Assembly: GCF_000369005.1 (NCBI RefSeq)
Contig: NZ_KB849766.1
Location: forward strand, 102,808-166,807
Origin: Acinetobacter beijerinckii CIP 110307
GTDB lineage: Bacteria > Pseudomonadota > Gammaproteobacteria > Pseudomonadales > Moraxellaceae
Length of the DNA stretch: 64,000 nt
Direction of reading: 5' to 3'
Part shown: positions 46,277 to 55,319 of the stretch, piece after piece
How the letters are laid out: each line of letters begins with the position of its first letter
Position numbering within the stretch: position 1 is the first letter of the stretch
The notes under the pieces: generated by a model
What the model was told of the DNA's origin: nothing
Database searches by the model: none
What the model saw: only the letters and a program-made list of their open reading frames with translations
Translations under genes and position numbers: made by a program

Positions 46277-47572
46277 TTAAAACTTATAGCTCAATGTAAA
46301 TCGATTTTGTAAAAAGTCTTTTTCATAACGTGGTGAAGTTTGGATACCAAAGAAGTTACTCACACTAAATCCTTTTAAAGCGCCTGTGAAATTATAAATG
46401 CCAAAAACCATATACTCAGACTGATTGCGACTCGCAAGATGATCGGCATCTTTCAAATCCATAAAAGAATATCGAACACCAGCAATCACTTGATCAGTGA
46501 GCTTCCCTTCCAAGGATGTCATAAAAGCATTTCCCGTACCTAAATCTTGCGTACTGGTAAAAAATGGCTGTGCAAAAATTTCACCTGAAGAAGTTTTAGT
46601 AGCATATGGTGTTAACAAAGCACCATTTAAATAACTTTCGCTATCTGGTTTGATATAGTTATAAGCCACTTTCAAACTTGCTTTTGGAAAAATTTTAAAC
46701 GCCGCCTGAACACCAAAAATCTGGCTATCTACCTCTCCAGCTAAAGCTTTCCCTTGATCTTTACCCGAAATATATTGCATAGAAAACTCTGGCGAATAAT
46801 TCAATTTTGGCAAAGACAAATCTGCTTGGATATAAATCAAACGTGTGTAATCATCATAGTCTTGATACCAAAACTGAGCTTTAAGCTTCTTATCTTCATC
46901 GATGTCAAAACTCTTACCTGCACCAACTGACCAAACACCATCTGATTGAATATTTGAGTTTTGACGTGTGGTTTTGGTAAATTCATCATCAGCATAGCTT
47001 TTAAATTTATTGACTTTGGTTAGGCGCATAAAGTCAGTGTTATTTCCAATTTGGAGATCCGCAGCTTGATACAAAGCCATTAAAATGCGCCGATCTGCAT
47101 AATCCCCCATAAATGGTAAATTAAGACGCTGATTACCGACCGTCACCCGTGCGAAATCATTTTTCCAAGTCACATAGGCTTCCGCCAAGCCATCGCGATC
47201 TTCTTTTAACTCAGATACTTCATCATTTTTATTTTTCTCATCTAAACGACGTTGCAGATCATAACCAATGGTTGCTTGTATACCGTAAAATGGCGCTGTT
47301 TCATATCTAATATAACCTCCGATGGAAACTGTATCTTGATTAAGATTATTGACAAAATAACCATTATTCAAAGAATAATAAGCTGTTTTAACTGCACTAT
47401 GTATCGCTCCACATGTCAGCATTTCCTGTACGGATTTAACTGAATTATCTTGCACTTTACAATCTTGCCCTAAATTAAACAGACCATTCAAGCTTGTATC
47501 CCCAGCCGAAACTTGGCCCATGCTCCCCATTGCGATAAGCAGAGTCACCGATTTCAAAGTAAAATTTTTCAT
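46277..47572 (-). CDS. Outer-membrane porin, OprD family
   Basis: 431 residues with a Sec signal (MKNFTLKSVTLLIAMGSMGQ then VSA). The mature protein is rich in alternating beta strands and ends with the aromatic strand NRFTLSYKF. Segments such as GGYIRYETAPFYGIQATIGYDL and AEAYVTWKNDFARVTVGNQRLNLPFMGDYADRRI are typical of OprD-type specific channels. It is 183 bases downstream of the purine permease gene on the same strand, so it probably lets urate, xanthine or allantoin cross the outer membrane. Specificity is inferred. Confidence 0.8.
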   Translation of the reverse strand: MKNFTLKSVTLLIAMGSMGQVSAGDTSLNGLFNLGQDCKVQDNSVKSVQEMLTCGAIHSAVKTAYYSLNNGYFVNNLNQDTVSIGGYIRYETAPFYGIQATIGYDLQRRLDEKNKNDEVSELKEDRDGLAEAYVTWKNDFARVTVGNQRLNLPFMGDYADRRILMALYQAADLQIGNNTDFMRLTKVNKFKSYADDEFTKTTRQNSNIQSDGVWSVGAGKSFDIDEDKKLKAQFWYQDYDDYTRLIYIQADLSLPKLNYSPEFSMQYISGKDQGKALAGEVDSQIFGVQAAFKIFPKASLKVAYNYIKPDSESYLNGALLTPYATKTSSGEIFAQPFFTSTQDLGTGNAFMTSLEGKLTDQVIAGVRYSFMDLKDADHLASRNQSEYMVFGIYNFTGALKGFSVSNFFGIQTSPRYEKDFLQNRFTLSYKF

Positions 47573-47755
47573 AATATTCCCCTAATGATTCATTTAAAAA
47601 ATCAACTCAATTCATTTTTAAGTCGTCAAAGCCCCAACCTTTGATTTTTAAAATCAAAAGCTCCTCTAGACCTATTCAAAAATGAATAAGTAATTTTTTA
47701 ATGGTTGATGTTTAAAACGTGTAATGGATTTGGAAAATCAGGCCACTTCTATACG

Positions 47756-49132
47756 CTATGAGTGGCCAGAATTAATAGGTAATGTTGTTGTTTCCACCGA
47801 TTTTTTGGCGAAAGGTAAATGATTAAATAAAATATTGAGCAAAATGGCCGTGATACATGCTGAGCTAATTCCAGAATGTAATAGCGTACTAACCCATTTT
47901 GGAAACTGTGCATAGAACTCATTGTTTGCTATCGGAATCATTCCAATTGCCAATGAGGTTGCGACAATAATCAGATTTTTATGATCGTTATAATCAACTT
48001 TTGCCAATGTGCGGATACCACTTGCGGCCACTGTACCAAACAATACAATACCTGCCCCACCTAATACTGGCATTGGAATAGCAGCGACTAAACGCCCAAC
48101 AATTGGTAATAAGCCAAGTACTATCAGAATCCCTCCAGCAGTAGCTACAACAAAACGACTTTTGATTCCTGTAATTGCAACCAACCCCACATTTTGTGCA
48201 AATGCGGTTTGCATAAATGAACCAAAAATTGGGGCAACCGCACTAGATAACATATCAGCGCGTAAACCGTCTCCAATCCGTTTAGAATCAACTTTGCTTC
48301 CAACAATTTCACCAATTGCGATAATGTCTGCTGTAGTTTCAGTCATAATGACTAAAGTTACGATCACCATAGAAAGAATCGCTGTAAATTCAAATACTGG
48401 CATGCCGAAATGGAAGATATGAGGAAAAGCGAACACAGAACCATTAGCAACTTTGGAAAAATCTGCAAATCCAGCCAATGAAGCGATAATCGTACCTAAA
48501 GCAATCGCCATTAAAATCGCTAGACGTCGCATTAACTGACTTTTCAACATACTGAAAATAATAACAATCGCTAAAGTCATCGCAGCTAAACCAATGTTTG
48601 CTGGATCGCCCCAATTTTCAGCTTTTGGATTACCACCCATCATCCAACGAATCGCAACGGGCAATAAAGAAATACCAATCATGGTAATTACACAACCAGT
48701 CACCACTGGTGGGAAAAAACGAATAATTTTTGAAAAGAATGGTGCGAGTAACAAACCAATTAATGATGCAACAATAACTGCACCAAACGCTGAAGCTAAT
48801 CCCCCACCTGTGGTGACAATCGCCAAAATTGTAGCAACACCAGCAAAAGATACCCCTTGAACTATTGGCAACTTTGCTCCAAAGTGTTTAAAGCCTAAGG
48901 TCTGTAACATTGTTGCAATGCCCCCAACAAAGAGTGCCGCAGCAACCAAAAAACCTATTTCCGAGGCTTCTAAACCTGCGGCAGCACCAATAATGATGGG
49001 TGGTGCAATAATTCCACCATACATGGTCAGTACATGTTGCAGTCCATAAATAACATTTTTATTCATTCCTAAATATTGATGTTCTGCTGAAACGCTTGCA
49101 CGAACTTCACTGTCTATTTTATCGTTGTGCAT
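47756..49132 (-). CDS. Nucleobase:cation symporter-2 purine permease (urate/xanthine)
   Basis: 458 residues, about 12 transmembrane helices of the NCS2/NAT family, with the NAT signature QNVGLVAITGI. The conserved acidic residues occur in MTETTADIIAIGEIVG. The N-terminal YGLQHVLTMYGGIIAPPIIIG is characteristic of xanthine/urate permeases. It is 43 bases downstream of uraH and is expected to import urate or xanthine with a proton. Which purine it prefers cannot be said. Confidence 0.88.
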   Translation of the reverse strand: MHNDKIDSEVRASVSAEHQYLGMNKNVIYGLQHVLTMYGGIIAPPIIIGAAAGLEASEIGFLVAAALFVGGIATMLQTLGFKHFGAKLPIVQGVSFAGVATILAIVTTGGGLASAFGAVIVASLIGLLLAPFFSKIIRFFPPVVTGCVITMIGISLLPVAIRWMMGGNPKAENWGDPANIGLAAMTLAIVIIFSMLKSQLMRRLAILMAIALGTIIASLAGFADFSKVANGSVFAFPHIFHFGMPVFEFTAILSMVIVTLVIMTETTADIIAIGEIVGSKVDSKRIGDGLRADMLSSAVAPIFGSFMQTAFAQNVGLVAITGIKSRFVVATAGGILIVLGLLPIVGRLVAAIPMPVLGGAGIVLFGTVAASGIRTLAKVDYNDHKNLIIVATSLAIGMIPIANNEFYAQFPKWVSTLLHSGISSACITAILLNILFNHLPFAKKSVETTTLPINSGHS

Positions 49133-49175
49133 GTGATATTCCTCAATAAAAATTCATCATGAATACATTTTCTGT

Positions 49176-49511
49176 TTAACTGCCGCGATAGGTTGAATAG
49201 GAAAATGGACTAATTAATAAGGGCACGTGATAGTGCTGATGGATATCTGATATTTTAAAATCGATACAAACCTTTGGATAAAAGCATTCAACATCTATAG
49301 ATTTAAAATAATTCTCCACATAGAAAACTAGTTGATAATTTCCTTGTTTAAATGAATCGAGATTAAATGCTTTAATACGACCATCTATATCAGTTAACTG
49401 TTTATCTATAGAAAAATAGCCTTGCGATGTTTCCTGTAATAATTCCACAGAAACCCCCACAGCAGGTTTACCTAATGAAGCATTTAGAATATGTGTACTT
49501 ATACCTGCCAT
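49176..49511 (-). CDS. uraH: 5-hydroxyisourate hydrolase
   Basis: 111 residues of the transthyretin-like family. The N-terminal STHILNASLGKPAVGVSVEL contains the active-site His, and the C-terminal hallmark is YSTYRGS (here ending exactly in YRGS). It hydrolyses 5-hydroxyisourate to OHCU. The start codon overlaps the uraD stop (TAATG), giving translational coupling. Confidence 0.95.
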   Translation of the reverse strand: MAGISTHILNASLGKPAVGVSVELLQETSQGYFSIDKQLTDIDGRIKAFNLDSFKQGNYQLVFYVENYFKSIDVECFYPKVCIDFKISDIHQHYHVPLLISPFSYSTYRGS

Positions 49512-50011
49512 TATTGAATCTCCTGCTTTAAGCGAATTAATGCAATTTCACTGAGTTGTTGTTTGACTTCTTGCTGCTCTTGTTCATCTGAATTTTCTAA
49601 ACGTCGATTGAGTTCTGCTAACATTTCTGTACCTGAACGACCTGATGCTCGAATCAAAAAAATATGACCAAATTTGTGCTCATAAGCTAAATTGCCCTGA
49701 GACAGTGCTTGTTGAAGATCGCTATTAGCATCTAGCAAAGCTTGTTCATTTTGCGAAAATTTCTGCTCTTTAGCCGATAAAGCAATAGCTGCTTTTTTCT
49801 CACCAATTCGCGGATGTAGCGCCAATGCTTGTGATACTTCTGACCAGTTCCATGTTTTGGCTTGTAAGCTCGCCGTTTCGTATAATTCTTCTGTTGAAAT
49901 AAAAGGACGCTGTTGAAGAATAGTCTGAATCCAAGATTGGATATGAACACAGGATTTCAAGACTTCTATCGCTTGCTCATCTTTTAAAAGATTGAATTGT
50001 TCCAAATTCAT
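49511..50011 (-). CDS. uraD: OHCU decarboxylase
   Basis: 166 residues with the UraD pattern: ALHPRIGEKKA, with the catalytic His, the SxxEQ segment and FIRASGRSG-like FLIRASGRSGTEMLAELNRRLENS. It decarboxylates OHCU to S-allantoin. The ATG at 50011 has GGAG five bases upstream, so the frame's extension to 50032 is rejected. It is the first gene of uraD-uraH-permease-porin; the operator at 50040-50052 lies just upstream. Confidence 0.93.
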   Translation of the reverse strand: MNLEQFNLLKDEQAIEVLKSCVHIQSWIQTILQQRPFISTEELYETASLQAKTWNWSEVSQALALHPRIGEKKAAIALSAKEQKFSQNEQALLDANSDLQQALSQGNLAYEHKFGHIFLIRASGRSGTEMLAELNRRLENSDEQEQQEVKQQLSEIALIRLKQEIQ

Positions 50012-50039
50012 TTTTGCTCCAAATTGTTTCATTGTCAGA

Positions 50040-50052
50040 CTGGTCTGACCAG
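50040..50052. promoter_or_regulatory. GntR operator upstream of uraD
   Basis: CTGGTCTGACCAG, a perfect 13-base palindrome, 29 bases before the uraD start codon. It is the most symmetrical of the three copies of this motif in the cluster. Confidence 0.7.
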
Positions 50053-50239
50053 ATCATATATCTTTAAGCAATGAACATGCCAATCTAGACATTCAGAATC
50101 AATTGGATTTAAAAATAGATATTATGAAAATATATTTATTCTAAACCCATTTATAAAATAATCTAAAGTAAATTATATGAACTGATTTAAATAATAATTT
50201 GACTATAAAAATATCATCTGCTAGTTTTTATATGCTCGA

Positions 50240-50284
50240 TTAATCTTATATATTTAGAGCAAATAAACATTAATATAAGATTAA
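50240..50284. promoter_or_regulatory. 12-base inverted repeat in the AT-rich region before the amidohydrolase gene
   Basis: TTAATCTTATAT (50240-50251) and ATATAAGATTAA (50273-50284) are perfect inverted arms with a 21-base spacer, 55 bases before the start at 50339. The gap 50053-50338 otherwise holds no gene. It may be an operator or an mRNA hairpin. AT-richness raises the chance of coincidence, but a 12-base perfect match is long. Confidence 0.4.
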
Positions 50285-50338
50285 ATAATAATCACCAATA
50301 TTAATTAGTAAATATTCATAATTAAAAGAGAAAATAAT

Positions 50339-51463
50339 ATGTGTACTGAGTTTATTTTACCTCAAGCTACTGGTTATCGTATTTCAGGTCGTACAATGGA
50401 TTTTGCTGCCACATTTACATGGCAATTAGCAGTAATTCCGTTGGCAACATCTTTGAAATCTATCGAGACCTTGCATAGTTCTACACCAGCTTATCACTGG
50501 CAAGCAAAATATGGTTTTATGGGCATTGGGATAAAAATGCCGCTAAATATACTCGATACTAAATTGTGTGATGCAATGAACACCGAAGGATTTTCTGCTG
50601 CCGCACTTTGGTTACCTCCTTCAATTTATCCAAAGCGGGCGAATGCACCACAAAATGCTAAGTTAATTTCTGCATTAGATATCTGTGGCTGGGCTGTGTC
50701 TAATTATGCTTCAGTTGAAACCTTAAAAAATGATTTATATGCCATTCAACAAGGCAAAGTTACATCTTTAGGTGAGATTTTATATTTTTGGGATCCCTTA
50801 CAATTTTCAGAAAATAGTGAATTAAATAACAGTAATGAAGTCAAAAATTTAATTCCTATCCATTTTCAATTTCATGACAAAACTGGTGCAAGCTTAGTTC
50901 TTGAATTTAGAGATGGTGCATTATCGATTACCGATAATTCAGATATCGGCGTGATGACTAACACCCCATTTATTGACTGGCATCGTACCAATTTAGAAAA
51001 TTATTTAAGCCTAACCAATGTTGAAACCAACAGTAAAACCATTATTGGTATGAATATAAATAAAGCAGGCAATGGCGGCGGTTCTATTGGCTTATCATCT
51101 TCGGCACTGCCTTCAGATCGCTTCTTGCGCACCACGATGACATTGAACTACTCTATTCCTTGGCTCAATCAAAATACTAAACCTAGCAATACTGCTGCAA
51201 TCGCTTATGCGATGAATGTCATTAAAGGAATATATGTTACCCAAGAGCAATGTATTGACCAAAGTGGCAATATTAAAGGTGATTATACCCAGTGGGAAAT
51301 TATTCGAGATCACAACAATCAAATCTTCTATATATCAACAACCGCTAGCTTAGGATTTTGGCAAGTTAATTTCTCTGACTTCCAACTTCAACAAAATGCT
51401 GAACCGCAATTTGTGGTGATTTCAGATGCGATTCAAATGCCTATTCTGAAAGCTTCAGCGTAA
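50339..51463 (+). CDS. Linear amide C-N hydrolase, choloylglycine hydrolase family
   Basis: 374 residues. Met-Cys at positions 1-2 gives the N-terminal nucleophile Cys2 after methionine removal, followed by the family pattern SGRTMDF. No signal peptide precedes Cys2, so it is cytoplasmic unless processed otherwise. Homologues include penicillin V acylases and N-acyl-homoserine-lactone or bile-salt hydrolases. A bile-salt role is unlikely for an environmental Acinetobacter. It sits between the urate and quinate clusters and shares neither promoter; its substrate is unknown. Confidence 0.8.
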   Translation: MCTEFILPQATGYRISGRTMDFAATFTWQLAVIPLATSLKSIETLHSSTPAYHWQAKYGFMGIGIKMPLNILDTKLCDAMNTEGFSAAALWLPPSIYPKRANAPQNAKLISALDICGWAVSNYASVETLKNDLYAIQQGKVTSLGEILYFWDPLQFSENSELNNSNEVKNLIPIHFQFHDKTGASLVLEFRDGALSITDNSDIGVMTNTPFIDWHRTNLENYLSLTNVETNSKTIIGMNINKAGNGGGSIGLSSSALPSDRFLRTTMTLNYSIPWLNQNTKPSNTAAIAYAMNVIKGIYVTQEQCIDQSGNIKGDYTQWEIIRDHNNQIFYISTTASLGFWQVNFSDFQLQQNAEPQFVVISDAIQMPILKASA

Positions 51464-51479
51464 TTCAATACGTAATAAA

Positions 51480-51510
51480 AAACCTGCAATAATTCAATTA
51501 TTGCAGGTTT
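51480..51510. terminator. Bidirectional terminator between the amidohydrolase and quiA
   Basis: 13-bp perfect stem AAACCTGCAATAA/TTATTGCAGGTTT (51480-51492 and 51498-51510), 5-base loop, T-tracts on both sides. It terminates both converging transcripts, including the long pca-qui operon. Confidence 0.85.
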
Positions 51511-51530
51511 TCAAAGTGAATTTTAAACGC

Positions 51531-53954
51531 TTATTGCAAGCTGTACGCAATCACATAATCACCATGATCAGGAGATTGTCGTGCACCACCCGCAGTGATC
51601 GTTACATACTGTTTGCCCGTTTTTGGAGAAACATAACTGATCGGGGTACTTTGACTACCGACTGGTAAACGTGATTTCCACAACTCTTTACCTGTTGAAG
51701 AATCAAGTGCTCTTAAATAGTAGTCTTGTGTTGCTGCAAAGAAGACTAAACCACCTTGAGTTGCCATTGGTCCACCAATTGTAGGCATACCGATTGGTGC
51801 TTTCAGTCCCATTTTGATACCCATTGGTCCAGTATCTTCTACTGTTCCCATTGGTACTTGCCATGCAACTTGACGTGTTTTCATATCAATTGCAGTCATC
51901 GTACCGTATGGTGGTTTTTGACATGGAATATTAAACGCTGACCAAAAGCGGTTTTTGTCTACTTTATATGGTGTGCCTTTCATTGGTACTGCACCCATAC
52001 CTGTATTGACTTTTTCTCCACCGCTCGCCTCAAGCGCTAAATCTTCTGGCGTTTGCTCAATCAATCTAATCCATAAGCCTAAACGCATGTCATTCACAAA
52101 CATATATTGATGGCTTGGATCAAATGCAATACTTCCCCAGTTCATTCCACCTAGAGAACCCGGAAAGCTGAGTGAAACATCCTTACCTGGTGCGGTAAAT
52201 AAACCCTCATAACGCATTGATTTGAAGTTAATACGACACATCAATTGATCGAATGGTGTTGCACCCCACATATCTGATTCGGTTAAGGTTTGATTGCCAA
52301 TTTGCGGCATTTCAACCGAACGAGGTTGTGTCGGACTGTATTGTTCACCTTTAATATCGGCAGGTTTTACAGGTTGCTCAATCACTTTTGTCAGTGGCTG
52401 ACCGGTCAAACGATCCAGCACGAAGAATTGACCTGATTTTGTTCCAATCACAACCGCAGGCTTATTTGTTCCGTCTTTCATTGGAAAATCAACAAGACTT
52501 GGTTGCATTGGTAAATCAAAATCCCATAAATCATTATGGACAGTTTGATAAACCCATTTTTCTTTACCTGTAGTTGCATCTAAAGCCAAAACAGATGAGT
52601 TGTATTTGTGATCGAGTGGCTGACGATTACCACCCCAAACATCGACAGATGAACTTCCCATCGGTAAAAATACGGTATTCATTTGCGGATCATAAGACAT
52701 GGCTGCCCATGAATTCGCAGAACTACGCTTATAGGTTTCACCGTCTTTAAGTACATAGTTTGGATCAGGGTTACGTGGATCAAATGCCCAACGCAATTCA
52801 CCTGTAATGACATCGTATGCACGAATTACACCACCAGGCATATCAGCGGCAAAATTATCTGCGATACGACTACCAATAACCAATACTGAACCAGCAACAG
52901 TTGGTGCAGAAGTAACTTCAAAACGTGGGGCTTTGGTACCCTCACCCAATCCTTTTAATAAATCAACTGTTCCATCTACACCAAAGTCTTTACAGCGCTC
53001 ACCTGTGTCGGCATTCACTGCAATCAAGCGTCCATCGGGTGTATTGGTATAAACGCGACGTAAACAAGAAGTATTTGTTGCAACCGCTTTGACTGGTGTT
53101 GCGCCAACTAGTGTTGGTTGTTGCAATGCTTGAGTTGAGTCAAAGTATGCAACACCACGACAACGTTCCCATGCATCCGCTTTAGAATTTATTTCTGCTT
53201 TCCAAAGTTGTTTACCTGAATCGGCTTCTAAAGCAAAAATATTATTGTGCGGAGTACATAAGAAAAGTTTATTTCCGACCTGCAAGGGTGTCATTTGATC
53301 TTCAGCACCATTACCTGATCCTGTGGTGAAATCACCTGTACGGAAGCGCCAAACTTCTTTTAATTGATGTACATTGTCACGGGTAATTTGATCTAAAGCT
53401 GCGAAACGGCTACCACCAGCATCTTGTCCATAATGTTGCCAATTGGTTTGTTTCATGTCTGTTTTGACAGGAACTAATGGTAATTGCTCACCTGAAGCGG
53501 CAACAGTCGGATGTGGTACAAACATTTGATAAAAACCAAAGATCATACCCAATACAGTCAAACCACCCACTGCATAAGCTGGGGTAGCCGATATCGGTTG
53601 AAACTGATAACGACGTACCGCAGGTAAAGTCAGCATGAGAGCTGCAAACAAACCTGCTGGGAACATGAGTCGAGAAAATAAAGGCCAAAATTCCCAGCCA
53701 GCATCAATCAGCGACCAAATAATAGTTCCAATAAATACAAGAGCGAAAATACCTACGCCTAATGCTTTTTTCTTAAAAATAAAAAATGCAGCGACTAAAG
53801 TTATAAGACCTGCGATCATGAAATACCATGATCCGCCCATTGTAACCAACTTCACACCACCGACTGTAAAAAACAGTCCTGTCAATAGCAAAGCTAGTCC
53901 TAAAATAAAACACCATATTTTCAGTATGATATGTGAGCTTGTAGATTCAGACAT
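51531..53954 (-). CDS. quiA: Quinate/shikimate dehydrogenase, PQQ-dependent, membrane-bound
   Basis: 807 residues, close to the ADP1 QuiA length as I recall it. About five N-terminal transmembrane helices (residues 10-140) are followed by a PQQ beta-propeller with characteristic strands (NWQHYGQDAGGSRFAALDQI, LALDATTGKEKWVYQTVHNDLWDFD). The catalytic site faces the periplasm; the enzyme oxidises quinate to 3-dehydroquinate and shikimate to 3-dehydroshikimate, passing electrons to ubiquinone. It is the last gene of pca-qui. Its PQQ must come from genes outside this window. Confidence 0.93.
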   Translation of the reverse strand: MSESTSSHIILKIWCFILGLALLLTGLFFTVGGVKLVTMGGSWYFMIAGLITLVAAFFIFKKKALGVGIFALVFIGTIIWSLIDAGWEFWPLFSRLMFPAGLFAALMLTLPAVRRYQFQPISATPAYAVGGLTVLGMIFGFYQMFVPHPTVAASGEQLPLVPVKTDMKQTNWQHYGQDAGGSRFAALDQITRDNVHQLKEVWRFRTGDFTTGSGNGAEDQMTPLQVGNKLFLCTPHNNIFALEADSGKQLWKAEINSKADAWERCRGVAYFDSTQALQQPTLVGATPVKAVATNTSCLRRVYTNTPDGRLIAVNADTGERCKDFGVDGTVDLLKGLGEGTKAPRFEVTSAPTVAGSVLVIGSRIADNFAADMPGGVIRAYDVITGELRWAFDPRNPDPNYVLKDGETYKRSSANSWAAMSYDPQMNTVFLPMGSSSVDVWGGNRQPLDHKYNSSVLALDATTGKEKWVYQTVHNDLWDFDLPMQPSLVDFPMKDGTNKPAVVIGTKSGQFFVLDRLTGQPLTKVIEQPVKPADIKGEQYSPTQPRSVEMPQIGNQTLTESDMWGATPFDQLMCRINFKSMRYEGLFTAPGKDVSLSFPGSLGGMNWGSIAFDPSHQYMFVNDMRLGLWIRLIEQTPEDLALEASGGEKVNTGMGAVPMKGTPYKVDKNRFWSAFNIPCQKPPYGTMTAIDMKTRQVAWQVPMGTVEDTGPMGIKMGLKAPIGMPTIGGPMATQGGLVFFAATQDYYLRALDSSTGKELWKSRLPVGSQSTPISYVSPKTGKQYVTITAGGARQSPDHGDYVIAYSLQ

Positions 53955-53969
53955 ACGTCATACTCCTTA

Positions 53970-55301
53970 TTAGAAATTCACGCGCATGCTTAAACCTGCA
54001 ACCCAAGCATCATCGACCTCTTTAACACCCGCCGGTTGATGAATATATTGTAGGTTTGGTCTGAGCATTACCGCAGGTGACCATTGATAGGTATAGTTCA
54101 ATTCAACATTGAGCTCATCACGCTGCACTGGAACATAATCTGCTGCAAAGGCATCATACTGGTCGTAACCTCGACTGGTATTGAGAGCAACCTGACGATC
54201 TTTATAACGATCATTGACTAGATAGTTTGCGATACCAAATCCAATTGAATCGTTTAGACGACTATTAAATGGTCCTTTGTACCACAGTGCAAGTTGTTGC
54301 GTACTTTGTACTGCTGTCGTTTCTTTATCATTTACGACTGCATTAAAGCTGACATATAAACCACGTTTAGGATCATTTCCCTTTTGGCTTAATTGTTGTT
54401 GTGCATTCAGCCAAAAACTGTGTTTGCTGTCGTGGACTTTACCTACAGTGGCAATATCATTCGCTTCTGCTGTTGAATACAATGCTCCTACCTTATATTC
54501 ACCAGCCAAGCCGTCAAATGCTGCTAATTTAGGTCGCCATGCCAATTCAACAGGAATTGTTGCACCTTTGACATTGTCCATATCCAAGTTAAAACCATCA
54601 TTTTTTCCAGTTTTAACATTGTCAGGATTGACTTCATATACGCCCACACCAAGTGTCCATTCAGGTGCAAATTGATATTTGACATTGGTACCCCATAGAC
54701 CTACAGGTAAGTTATACCAAATCGAACCAATCGATTTTCCGAGCTGTCCGCCACAGAGTAATAAGTTTTGAAATTCACATTGGGAACTATTGAAGTCGTC
54801 AGACATACCCATACGACCAATCTTGAATTGAACCGTGTTATCCGCGAAACCTTTTTTGACCCAAGCTTGCGTTAAGCGCCATATTTTGCCTCGTCCATAG
54901 ATTTCTTGGCTATTTCCCAAAGCACTTGAACGTGGATCTTTAATACGATCCAAAGTTAAAGCATTGCCATCTCGTTTCGTAATTAAGATGTTAGCAGTGG
55001 TATCTTTCCAGCCTGCAATTTTTTCTAAGTCAAAATTTGCACCTAAAGATAATTGCGCTGCATTTTTAAAGGCATTGTCATCGTTATAGCCACCATCTAA
55101 ATTGGTAGCAGATTGACTCATGATCGCGGCGGTAAATTTATAACCTTCTTTCTCTAACTGTTGGCGTTGCCCATTCCAATCACCTAGTAACCATTGACGA
55201 TCTTGTGACCAAGCTTGATTTTGGTCAGCAAAGCTATGTTGGGCTGCACAGATCGCAATCGCCAAACAACTCATTTTGATCAGTAAAGTGTTTGTATTCA
55301 T
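53970..55301 (-). CDS. quiX: Outer-membrane porin of the quinate operon
   Basis: 443 residues with a Sec signal (about 1-25, ending SFA) and an OprB-type carbohydrate-selective porin pattern (QWLLGDWNGQRQQLEKEGY at the N-terminus). The final strand is AWVAGLSMRVNF. QuiX has this position in the Acinetobacter qui operon. It probably admits quinate and shikimate through the outer membrane. Gaps are 15 bases to quiA and 18 to quiC. Confidence 0.85.
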   Translation of the reverse strand: MNTNTLLIKMSCLAIAICAAQHSFADQNQAWSQDRQWLLGDWNGQRQQLEKEGYKFTAAIMSQSATNLDGGYNDDNAFKNAAQLSLGANFDLEKIAGWKDTTANILITKRDGNALTLDRIKDPRSSALGNSQEIYGRGKIWRLTQAWVKKGFADNTVQFKIGRMGMSDDFNSSQCEFQNLLLCGGQLGKSIGSIWYNLPVGLWGTNVKYQFAPEWTLGVGVYEVNPDNVKTGKNDGFNLDMDNVKGATIPVELAWRPKLAAFDGLAGEYKVGALYSTAEANDIATVGKVHDSKHSFWLNAQQQLSQKGNDPKRGLYVSFNAVVNDKETTAVQSTQQLALWYKGPFNSRLNDSIGFGIANYLVNDRYKDRQVALNTSRGYDQYDAFAADYVPVQRDELNVELNYTYQWSPAVMLRPNLQYIHQPAGVKEVDDAWVAGLSMRVNF

Positions 55302-55319
55302 ATCAAAGCCTCCATGCTT

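Noticed and set aside
47638..47660. CTTTGATTTTTAAAATCAAAAG palindrome between the permease and porin genes
   Set aside because: A hairpin is possible, but the minus-strand side lacks a T-tract and the sequence is nearly all A/T, so neither a terminator nor an operator can be supported.
50339..51463. Bile salt hydrolase call
   Set aside because: The Cys2 fold fits the whole family, including penicillin acylases and lactone hydrolases; nothing in the sequence or context points to bile salts.
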